This document shows positions 1 through 6,127 of a stretch of 59,103 nucleotides of DNA, one piece after another. The notes under the pieces were generated by a model. The model searched no databases. It saw nothing but the letters and a program-made list of their open reading frames with translations, and had not been told where the DNA came from. This DNA comes from Microbispora corallina (lineage in GTDB: Bacteria; Actinomycetota; Actinomycetes; Streptosporangiales; Streptosporangiaceae), in NCBI RefSeq assembly GCF_016863035.1, contig NZ_BOOC01000044.1:1-59103 (forward strand), given 5' to 3'. The translations under genes were made by a program, and so were the position numbers. Position 1 is the first letter of the stretch. Each line of letters begins with the position of its first letter.

Positions 1-530
1 AGGCTCTGCCCGGACGGCGACGGAGAAGGGGACGGAGAGGGGGACGGCGACGGCGAGGGGAACCGGGTCGGCGACTGGCTGGGCGAGGGGCTCGGGGAGG
101 GGCTCGGCGACCCGGTCACCCCGCCGGTGCAGGCCGTGCCGTTCAGGGCGAACGCGGTCGGCGCCGGGTTGCTGCCGTTGTAGGTGCCGTTGAAGCCGAA
201 GGCCGTGCTCGTCCCGGTGGCCAGCGTCCCGTTGTAGGAGGCGTTGGTGACCGTGACCTGGGCCCCCGACTGGGTCACCGAGCCGTTCCACAACTGCGTG
301 ATCGTCTGTCCGGCGGGGAACGACCAGGTCAGCCGCCACCCGTTGATCGGGTCGCCGAGGTTGGTCACGTTCACGTTCGCCCCGAACCCGCCCGGCCACT
401 GGCTGGTGACGGTGTAGTCGACCCGGCATCCGGCGGCGGCGTGGGCGGCGGTCGTGGTCAGCGCGCCCACGGCGCCGACCAGGGCGGCGACCCCGGCGGC
501 GAGCCAGAGCCGTGCGCGAGGGATCTTCAT
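1..530 (-). CDS. Secreted CBM2 carbohydrate-binding protein, N-terminal part
   Basis: Reading from the ATG at 528-530, the protein opens with a Sec signal peptide (basic MKIPRARLW, hydrophobic core, AHAAA cleavage region). A family 2 carbohydrate-binding module of about 100 residues follows, with the flanking Cys pair (AGCRVDY near the start, GTACTGG at the end) and the aromatic-rich pattern (SQWPGGF, INGWRLTW, LWNGS, SYNGT, FGFNGTYNG). A Pro-Ser linker then runs off the window edge. CBM2 modules bind cellulose or chitin on secreted glycoside hydrolases or LPMOs. The catalytic domain would lie beyond base 1, so the enzyme class is unknown. Two LacI-type operators lie just upstream, consistent with sugar-induced expression. 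Confidence 0.88.
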   Translation of the reverse strand, partial: MKIPRARLWLAAGVAALVGAVGALTTTAAHAAAGCRVDYTVTSQWPGGFGANVNVTNLGDPINGWRLTWSFPAGQTITQLWNGSVTQSGAQVTVTNASYNGTLATGTSTAFGFNGTYNGSNPAPTAFALNGTACTGGVTGSPSPSPSPSPSQSPTRFPSPSPSPSPSPSPSPSGQS

Positions 531-568
531 GAGTAACTCCCGGGGGTGGATCCACGGAGAGAGGCGAG

Positions 569-586
569 GTTGTTAGCGTTAACAAC
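569..586. promoter_or_regulatory. LacI-family-type operator upstream of CBM2 gene (site 1)
   Basis: GTTGTTAGCGTTAACAAC is an 18-bp palindrome with one central mismatch, about 40 bp upstream of the CBM2 start codon. The AGCG core and outward symmetry are typical of LacI-family operators of sugar-utilisation genes. It differs from the CebR/CelR consensus (TGGGAGCGCTCCCA), so a different LacI regulator is inferred. Confidence 0.7.
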
Positions 587-673
587 AGGGCGCCGACCGC
601 GGCGTCTCTCAGCCGGCCGGCCGCACCGTCGACGGCCGGCGGGCGAGCCCGCCCCGACGCTCGACGGCGGCGC

Positions 674-687
674 TGATAGCGCTAACA
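674..687. promoter_or_regulatory. LacI-family-type operator upstream of CBM2 gene (site 2)
   Basis: TGATAGCGCTAACA repeats the TnnTAGCGnTAACA pattern of the site at 569-586, about 100 bp further upstream. Two sites of one motif suggest cooperative repression or looping. The 453-bp gap 530-981 otherwise holds no convincing gene. Confidence 0.6.
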
Positions 688-853
688 TTCATGCGGTCGC
701 GCCGTTCCCTCTCCGTGACGATGAAGTTGTGGTGCTGCGGCGGAGCAAATAGGACGTCTCCGGGTCTCGTCAATCAGGGACCCGGCGCCTCCGGCCGCCG
801 CTCGCCGCCCGGTCCGTCCTTACTGGGATGCGTCGCATTCGCCGACGTGCCGT

Positions 854-870
854 AGCTGAAAATTTCAGCT
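854..870. other. 17-bp perfect palindrome in the 530-981 gap
   Basis: AGCTGAAAATTTCAGCT consists of 8-bp perfect arms around a single central A. It lies 112 bp beyond the stop of the leftward lipocalin-like gene. It could be an operator or a short terminator stem, although no clear T-run follows. Confidence 0.4.
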
Positions 871-981
871 CGGGTTTCCGCCATCCGCGTTCCCCGAACG
901 GCCCAACCCGTGCCCCGTCTCAGGGCGTGCGACGCACACCCTGAGACGCCGCCACGGTGGTCGCGCCCGAGCCGTTGGCCG

Positions 982-1443
982 TCAATCCCTCCGGAAGTAG
1001 GTCAGCTCGAAGTCGAGCGCCCAGGTCGTGCCGTCCCGCGACATCTCCCAGCGGGCGTCCACCCTGTCGCCGTCCGCGCTCAGCGTGCCGGTGAAGCGCT
1101 GGTTGAACCCGGGCGCCTCCCGCCAGATCGTCCAGAGGCCGTCGTCGAACCGCATCCGGTAGACGCGGTGCACGCTCCGGGCGTCGGCGTACAGCATGCT
1201 GAATTCCTCGCCCGCGTCGTCGAGTCCGATCAGGGCGGTGTTCGGGAACGGCGCGTTGTCCCGCCATATCTGGGGCGTGGTGGGCGGCATCGGGTCGGCG
1301 TCGGACTCCTGTCGCAGGAACAGGCCGTCGTCCTGCCAGGAGAAGTCGACCCAGGCGGTGCCGACGCCGTCGACCTTCGGCGCCACCGTCCATCGTCCGA
1401 CGAGCGCGTCGAGCCGGGCGAGCGCGGGGTGTCTGTGCGTCAT
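982..1443 (-). CDS. Small lipocalin-like (DUF1579-type) protein
   Basis: A 153-residue soluble protein with no signal peptide or membrane segment. The beta-rich layout with an early LVGRWTV motif and late FELTYFRR resembles DUF1579/lipocalin-like barrel proteins common in actinobacteria. The ATG at 1443 is chosen because homologous-looking sequence begins there (MTHRHPALARLDALVG). It lies 82 bp downstream of the ECF sigma gene in the same direction, so co-transcription is likely. Biochemical function is unknown. Another protein of the same general look is at 7603-8055. Confidence 0.65.
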   Translation of the reverse strand: MTHRHPALARLDALVGRWTVAPKVDGVGTAWVDFSWQDDGLFLRQESDADPMPPTTPQIWRDNAPFPNTALIGLDDAGEEFSMLYADARSVHRVYRMRFDDGLWTIWREAPGFNQRFTGTLSADGDRVDARWEMSRDGTTWALDFELTYFRRD

Positions 1444-1525
1444 GTCCGTGTCCTCTCTGTTGGTGTCGTCAGGAGTACGGACGGCCAGGCCGGCGAAAGG
1501 AATCGGTGTCCCCCGCGACAGCGGG

Positions 1526-2536
1526 TCAGAGCGTCGGCGGGAGGTCGAACGCGGCGAACACCGCCGGGTCGGCGAAGTCGACGATCTCGACGACGGCCCC
1601 GTCCTCGACCCGCAGGACCTCCACGACGAGCGGCCGGAACGCCGTGTCGCCCGGACGGCGCAGGTAGATCGCGGCGGCCGGCTGCCGGTTGGCCGAGGTC
1701 GGCACGAAGCGGTACTCGCCCGCGGCGGCGTGCTTGCGGCTCGCCTCCAGGAACACCGCACGGGAGTCCGCCCACAGCGGCAGCGGGGGGAACGCCGTGC
1801 GCAGGTCCTCGTGAAGCACCTCGATCAGCGCCTTCTCGTCACCGGATTCCTGGGCGGACAGGTAGCGGCGCAGGAGCGTCCGCTCCTCCTCGGTCAGCCC
1901 GCCGTCCGCCGTCCACTCGCTCCGCCGTCGGGGCAGGCGGGCCCGCATGGTGGCCCGGGCGCGCTGCAGCGCGCTCTTGACCGTGGGGACGCTGACGTCG
2001 AGCGCCGCGGCCGTCTCGCCGGCGGGCCAGCCGAGGACGTCGCGGAGGATCAGGACGGCCCGCTGCCGCGGCGGCAGGTGCTGGACGGCGGCGAGGAACG
2101 CCAGCTCGACCGTCTCCCGGGCCACGACCTCGGTGGCCGGGTCGTCCCCGGACGTCACCCCGTCGAGCAGGTGGTCGGGGTACGGTTCGAGCCACGCGTG
2201 CCCGCTGGCGGCGGGAAGCGGCCCGTCGGGGTCGGCGGCGGCGGGGGCCACGTCGTACGGCAGGACCCGTCGCGGGCGCCGGGCGAGCACGTTGAGGCAG
2301 GCGTTCGTGGCGATGCGATACAGCCAGGTGCGGACCGTGGCCCGGCCCTCGAAACCCTCCCTGGCCCGCCATGCGCGCAGGAACGTCTCCTGGACGAGGT
2401 CTTCTGCGTCCTGGTACGAGCCGAGCATCCGGTAGCAGTGCAGCCGCAGCTCGGGCCGGTGACGCTCGACGAGCCCGGTGAACACGGCCTCGTCCCCGGT
2501 GCGGACCGACTCGGCGAGCTCCGCGTCCTCAGGCAT
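1526..2536 (-). CDS. ECF RNA polymerase sigma factor with C-terminal SnoaL-like domain (SigX5/SigG type)
   Basis: A 336-residue sigma-70 family protein. Region 2 is near residues 20-90 (YRMLGSYQDAEDLVQETFLRAW), and region 4 is near 145-200 (LPPRQRAVLILRDVL, then the helix-turn-helix VSVPTVKSALQRARA). About 120 extra C-terminal residues look like a SnoaL/NTF2-like fold, which places it with the large ECF sigma factors (TIGR02960-like) rather than the usual 180-residue ones. In that family the C-terminal domain is thought to modulate activity in place of a separate anti-sigma factor; none is visible nearby. The ATG at 2536 starts exactly at the conserved region 2 lead-in. The downstream lipocalin-like gene may be in its operon. 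Confidence 0.85.
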   Translation of the reverse strand: MPEDAELAESVRTGDEAVFTGLVERHRPELRLHCYRMLGSYQDAEDLVQETFLRAWRAREGFEGRATVRTWLYRIATNACLNVLARRPRRVLPYDVAPAAADPDGPLPAASGHAWLEPYPDHLLDGVTSGDDPATEVVARETVELAFLAAVQHLPPRQRAVLILRDVLGWPAGETAAALDVSVPTVKSALQRARATMRARLPRRRSEWTADGGLTEEERTLLRRYLSAQESGDEKALIEVLHEDLRTAFPPLPLWADSRAVFLEASRKHAAAGEYRFVPTSANRQPAAAIYLRRPGDTAFRPLVVEVLRVEDGAVVEIVDFADPAVFAAFDLPPTL

Positions 2537-2682
2537 CGAGGACTCCGCTCGGGGGGCCGTGCCGCATGGCGGAACTGTACCAACGGGCCGGCCGCCCGCG
2601 TCTCCCGTCAGCCCGGCCGAGATTCCAGGCTCGCTCGACCGGTTCGTCGCGAGCGATGCCGTGCCGGCGACGCCCTCGGCGG

Positions 2683-3069
2683 CTACGCGTCGGCCGGGCG
2701 CAGGTGCGCGGTGTCCACCGGGTGCCCGGCCTCCTCCAGGACGGCCACCGCGTCCCTGATCATCGGCTCCGGCACGAGGACCAGGTCGGCGTGGAACGTC
2801 GAGGCCACGAAGACGGGGATCCGCGCCTCGGCCAGGGGCTGGAGGATCGCGGCCGGCATGCCGGGGGCGTCGAGACGGTGGCCGGTCCCTCCGCCGTACA
2901 GGCCGATCCACCGCTCGCCCGAGCCGGTCGGCCAGGTCTCGCGGACGACGGTGAGCCCCTCGGGGGCGCGTACCAGGGCGATCCAGTCGTCGTCGTCGGG
3001 GAACGTCGCGTGCGGGAGGTGCTGGACGGCGAACACGGACGGGACGACGCCCAGGCGCGGGGAGCTCAT
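2683..3069 (-). CDS. ACT-domain protein
   Basis: A 128-residue soluble protein. It has the ACT-type pattern seen in stand-alone actinobacterial ACT proteins: a hydrophobic strand (WIALVRAPEGLTVV), a ligand-loop-like segment (LDAPGMPAAILQPLAEARIPVFVASTFHADLVLVP) and a final helix (AVAVLEEAGHPVD). ACT domains bind small molecules, usually amino acids, and act as sensors. The start at 3069 gives the full fold. It sits between the sigma factor and a gene of unknown function, all leftward, without overlaps. Confidence 0.65.
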   Translation of the reverse strand: MSSPRLGVVPSVFAVQHLPHATFPDDDDWIALVRAPEGLTVVRETWPTGSGERWIGLYGGGTGHRLDAPGMPAAILQPLAEARIPVFVASTFHADLVLVPEPMIRDAVAVLEEAGHPVDTAHLRPADA

Positions 3070-3106
3070 GGGAACGTGTGTACCAGATCCCGCCAGACAC
3101 GAACTC

Positions 3107-3604
3107 CTAACCCCGGATGGTGGCGGGGACGATCCGGTAGTCCTTCTGGAAGACCAGGTTGTGCAGGTCGGCGGCGGCGATGGCGCGCAGCGTGGGCAGT
3201 TCGGCGGCGGCCTGCTCGTCGGTGAAGACGTTCAGCGGCCAGTCGCCCACGGTGGCGCCGCGCAGGTGCGGGTGGTGGAAGCCCGCGCCGTAGAAGGCGT
3301 TGAGCACGATCGGCTCGACGCCCGCCGAGCGCTGCTCCGGCCACGAGAGCGTCCACAGGGCCGCCACGCCGCCGTCCGGGGACCTGCGCACCCCGGTGGC
3401 CTCGACCTCCCCGCTGCCGAGGAGCAGGTCCGTGTTCATCTCGGACAGCACCCTCCTCGCATAGGGGTCGAGCAGCGCGACGGCCTCGGAGAAGAGCCGT
3501 TCCTTGTCCGCCCGCGACTCCGCGGCCCCGTGCCGGTGGTCCCGCAGGTCGGCGAAGTGGCGCAGCAACGCGCCGATGTGGTCGGCCCGGCCGGTGTCGG
3601 TCAT
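3107..3604 (-). CDS. Conserved hypothetical protein
   Basis: A 165-residue acidic soluble protein I cannot assign. The start at 3604 has a GGGAGG-type ribosome site about 8 bases upstream. Residues 1-70 look helical. The second half has aromatic-rich strands (ALWTLSWPEQRS, YGAGFHHPHLRG) and ends in a helical segment. No catalytic motif or membrane segment is evident. It is transcribed in the same direction as its neighbours with normal spacing, and codon use is unremarkable. Confidence 0.55.
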   Translation of the reverse strand: MTDTGRADHIGALLRHFADLRDHRHGAAESRADKERLFSEAVALLDPYARRVLSEMNTDLLLGSGEVEATGVRRSPDGGVAALWTLSWPEQRSAGVEPIVLNAFYGAGFHHPHLRGATVGDWPLNVFTDEQAAAELPTLRAIAAADLHNLVFQKDYRIVPATIRG

Positions 3605-3666
3605 CGTCTCGTCCTCCCGTCGGCGTACGGCGAGGTTGTCGCCCTCAGTCAGGACGGACATGCCCC

Positions 3667-4575
3667 TCAGGCCGTTCCGACACCTCCTGGGGCGGGATTC
3701 CGTCTCCAGAGGGTCGCGGCGGCGACGAGGACCGCCGCGACGGCCAGGTTCCACCGGATCAGCATCGCGGCCTCCACCTGGGCCGCCTCTCTGAGCCGTT
3801 CGCCGTCGGCCAGGAGGGCGACCGGGACGAACCCCTCGACGGCGGCGACCCCGAGAAGCGCCGCGGCGGCGAGCGCGATCCGGCGGCGCGTCCCGTCCGT
3901 CAGGACCGCGCTCGCCGTGGCGGCGAGGGCGACGAGCACGACCGGCAGACCGTCCGCGTCCGCCTTGCAGGACCAGAGCACGGGGTAGTTCCAGAGCGTC
4001 ACAGGGTCCCCGGACGCGGACCAGCCGAACGAGGAGACGCTCTCATCGCCCGGGATGAGGGAGATCCGGACGGCCGTCCACGCCGCGGCCACGACCGCGG
4101 CCGCCCAGAGGGCGAGTTCCGGCCACGGCAGGGAACGGGGCGGCCGTCGCGCCGCCGTCCACAGCAGGGCCGTCGCCGTGGCGGAGCACAGAGCCGCCGT
4201 CCACAGCGGACCGGCGGGGGGAAGCCCGTCCGTGAACGGGCCGGCGGGTGTGAGCCCGCCCGTGAGCGGGCCGGCGCCGGGCGCGCGCACCGTCACCAGG
4301 ATCCGCAGCGCGAGCACCCCGCACAGCGCGACGGTTCCGAGGGCCGCCGTCCACCGGGAGGGGCGCAGCAGGAGCCCGGCCAGGACCGCGGGGAGCAGGA
4401 GGTCGGCCCACGAGACCAGCTCCCACGTGATGGGCCGCGGCAGGAAGAACGCCTGGTCCTCCCGTCCCCAGCAGATCATGCCGTACATGTCGGCCGGGCC
4501 CAGTCTGAAGGACCTCGTGACGACCGGCCCGGACGCGGCGAGAACCGCTGCCACTCCCGCGAACGTCCGCCTCAT
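3667..4575 (-). CDS. Multi-pass membrane protein of unknown function
   Basis: A 302-residue protein with about seven hydrophobic segments, including WADLLLPAVLAGLLL, LGTVALCGVLALRILV, WTAALCSATATALLW, ELALWAAAVVAAAW, LVALAATASAVL, AAALLGVAAVEGF and WNLAVAAVLVAAATLW. The loop near residues 105-125 carries an internal repeat, with GPLTGGLTPAG followed by GPFTDGLPPAG. A GGAGGCGAGGA ribosome site precedes the ATG. I do not recognise the family, and no transporter or enzyme motif is visible. Confidence 0.6.
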   Translation of the reverse strand: MRRTFAGVAAVLAASGPVVTRSFRLGPADMYGMICWGREDQAFFLPRPITWELVSWADLLLPAVLAGLLLRPSRWTAALGTVALCGVLALRILVTVRAPGAGPLTGGLTPAGPFTDGLPPAGPLWTAALCSATATALLWTAARRPPRSLPWPELALWAAAVVAAAWTAVRISLIPGDESVSSFGWSASGDPVTLWNYPVLWSCKADADGLPVVLVALAATASAVLTDGTRRRIALAAAALLGVAAVEGFVPVALLADGERLREAAQVEAAMLIRWNLAVAAVLVAAATLWRRNPAPGGVGTA

Positions 4576-4684
4576 CGCGTGTCCTCGCCTCCGTCCCGAT
4601 CGGCCGGGCCGACGGTAGCGCAGACGCGTGCGACCGGCCAGGGGGGAGATCCGGCCGCACGCGCGGGCTCATGTCACGTGCGCC

Positions 4685-5329
4685 TCAGGGCGTCGCTTGC
4701 GATGACTCGGCCCGAGGGGTGACGGCGCAGGTCGTGACGATGGTGCCGGGTGTGCCGGGGACGGCCGAGGCCGCGACCGTGTGGCGGGGAGCCGTGCCCC
4801 CGTCGGGGGCGGTGGCCACACCGCCGTCGGCCGTCCCGGGCCCCGCCTCCGTGCGGGCCGTGAACGTGCCCGACGCCGACCCCGCGCGTTCCGCGGGCCC
4901 GTCGGCTGTGCCCGACGCCGCCCCTGTGCGGGCCGTGAACCCGTCGCCGCCGGGCGTCCCGGGCGCCGCCCCCGCGCGCGCCGTGGGTCCGTCGCCGTCC
5001 TCGGACGTCCCCTTCTCCAGCGGAACGACCGGCGCGGCGTCGGCTCCGGACGGCCCTTCGTCGCCCGGCCGTCCGTTCTCCGCGCTCGCGACGCCCTTCC
5101 CGGCCGGTACGGCCGGGACGGCGCGGACCCGCTCACCCTCCTTGATCTCGCGGAGCCCGGTCCCGTCGTCGACCAGGAGCTTCCCGTCCCTCTCCACCAC
5201 CTTCACCGCCCGGGGACACGCGGGACCCGGCGTCCCCTCGTCCGCGCGGGCGGATGCGGTGAGCGTGCCGGCGAGGGCGGTCCCCAGCACCGCCGCCGAA
5301 AGCACCGCGCGCATACGCTTGCTGATCAT
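4685..5329 (-). CDS. Secreted Ala/Gly/Thr-rich repeat protein, divergent from two-component system
   Basis: A 214-residue protein with a clear signal peptide (MISKRMRAVL, hydrophobic core, ASARADEG) and a good AAGGAG ribosome site. After a short head (CPRAVKVVERDGKLLVDDGTGLREI) the chain becomes low-complexity, with degenerate units such as TARAGAAPGT, TARTGAASGT, AERAGSASGT and TARTEAGPGT. A short C-terminal part contains a second Cys (IVTTCAVTP). It is probably extracellular or wall-associated. It is divergent from the response regulator across a set of phased CTGAAG repeats, so it is a likely target of that system. No enzymatic function is evident. Confidence 0.6.
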   Translation of the reverse strand: MISKRMRAVLSAAVLGTALAGTLTASARADEGTPGPACPRAVKVVERDGKLLVDDGTGLREIKEGERVRAVPAVPAGKGVASAENGRPGDEGPSGADAAPVVPLEKGTSEDGDGPTARAGAAPGTPGGDGFTARTGAASGTADGPAERAGSASGTFTARTEAGPGTADGGVATAPDGGTAPRHTVAASAVPGTPGTIVTTCAVTPRAESSQATP

Positions 5330-5381
5330 CGTCGTCTCCTTGAGAAGTCGTCAGGACGGAGACGACGGTGGCGGGCCGACC

Positions 5382-5428
5382 CTGAAGCCAGGCTGAAGAC
5401 GCCTGAAGGACCTTAAGCCGGGCTTCAG
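5382..5428. promoter_or_regulatory. Phased CTGAAG repeats: likely OmpR-family response-regulator operator
   Basis: Hexamers lie about one helical turn apart: CTGAAG at 5382, 5393 and 5403, the palindrome CTTAAG at 5412, and CTTCAG (the inverted copy) at 5423. Tandem half-sites with 10-11 bp phasing are the usual target of OmpR/PhoB-type dimers. They fill the gap between the secreted repeat protein and the response regulator, suggesting autoregulation and control of the secreted protein. Confidence 0.65.
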
Positions 5429-5452
5429 GTCCCCCCTGTCATCGTGGACGGC

Positions 5453-6127
5453 ATGCGTGTGCTGCTGGTGGAGGACGAGCGGCGGCTGGCCGCCCTGGTG
5501 AAGAGCGGACTGGCGGACGAGGGCTTCGCCGTGGACGTCGCCCACGACGGGACCGAGGGCCTGTGGATGGCCGAGGAGAACGCGTACGACGCGATCGTGC
5601 TCGACGTCATGCTGCCGCGGCTCAACGGGTACGCGGTCTGCCGCCGCCTGCGCGACGCCGGGAACTGGACGCCCATCATGGTGCTGACCGCGAAGGACGG
5701 CGAGTACGACGAGGCCGAGGCGCTGGACACCGGCGCCGACGACTTCCTGTCCAAGCCCTTCTCGTACGTCGTCCTGCTGGCCCGGCTGCGCGCCCTCGTC
5801 CGGCGGGGCGGCCGGGAGCGTCCGGTCTCGCTGAGGGTCGGCGACCTGGTGGTGGACCCCGCCGGGATGCGCTGCCGCCGGGCGGGGACGGACATCGCGC
5901 TCACGCCGAAGGAGTTCGCCGTCCTGCACGGCCTCGCCCGGCGGGCGGGCGAGGTGGTCTCGAAGGCCGAGCTGCTGGAGCAGGCGTGGGACTTCGCGTA
6001 CGACGGCGACCCGAGCATCGTCGAGGTCTACATCAGCGCGTTGCGCCGCAAGGTGGACGCCCCCTTCGGCCGCTCCTCGATCGTGACGGTCCGGGGCGCG
6101 GGCTACCGGCTCGACGGGAGCCGGTGA
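5453..6127 (+). CDS. OmpR-family response regulator
   Basis: A 224-residue two-domain regulator. The receiver domain (residues 1-115) shows the acidic pair in LVEDE, the phospho-acceptor Asp51 in IVLDVMLP, the Thr in MVLTAKD and the Lys in FLSKPF. The C-terminal winged helix (about 128-222) includes LTPKEFAVLHGLARRAGEVVSKAELLE and ends in the typical TVRGAGYRLDG. The ATG at 5453 is preferred over a GTG three codons upstream because MRVLLVEDE is the conventional beginning. There is no strong ribosome site. Its stop overlaps the kinase start by one base, so the pair is translationally coupled. Confidence 0.93.
   Translation: MRVLLVEDERRLAALVKSGLADEGFAVDVAHDGTEGLWMAEENAYDAIVLDVMLPRLNGYAVCRRLRDAGNWTPIMVLTAKDGEYDEAEALDTGADDFLSKPFSYVVLLARLRALVRRGGRERPVSLRVGDLVVDPAGMRCRRAGTDIALTPKEFAVLHGLARRAGEVVSKAELLEQAWDFAYDGDPSIVEVYISALRRKVDAPFGRSSIVTVRGAGYRLDGSR

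Noticed and set aside
546..752. Plus-strand ORF of 68 codons with Arg-rich product
   Set aside because: It runs through the two LacI-type operators, has no ribosome site or family resemblance, and looks like a GC-driven open frame.
1196..3988. Very long plus-strand open frame (about 930 codons)
   Set aside because: It is antisense to the sigma factor, ACT and hypothetical genes, and its composition (Arg/Gly/Pro rich) is that of a shadow frame.
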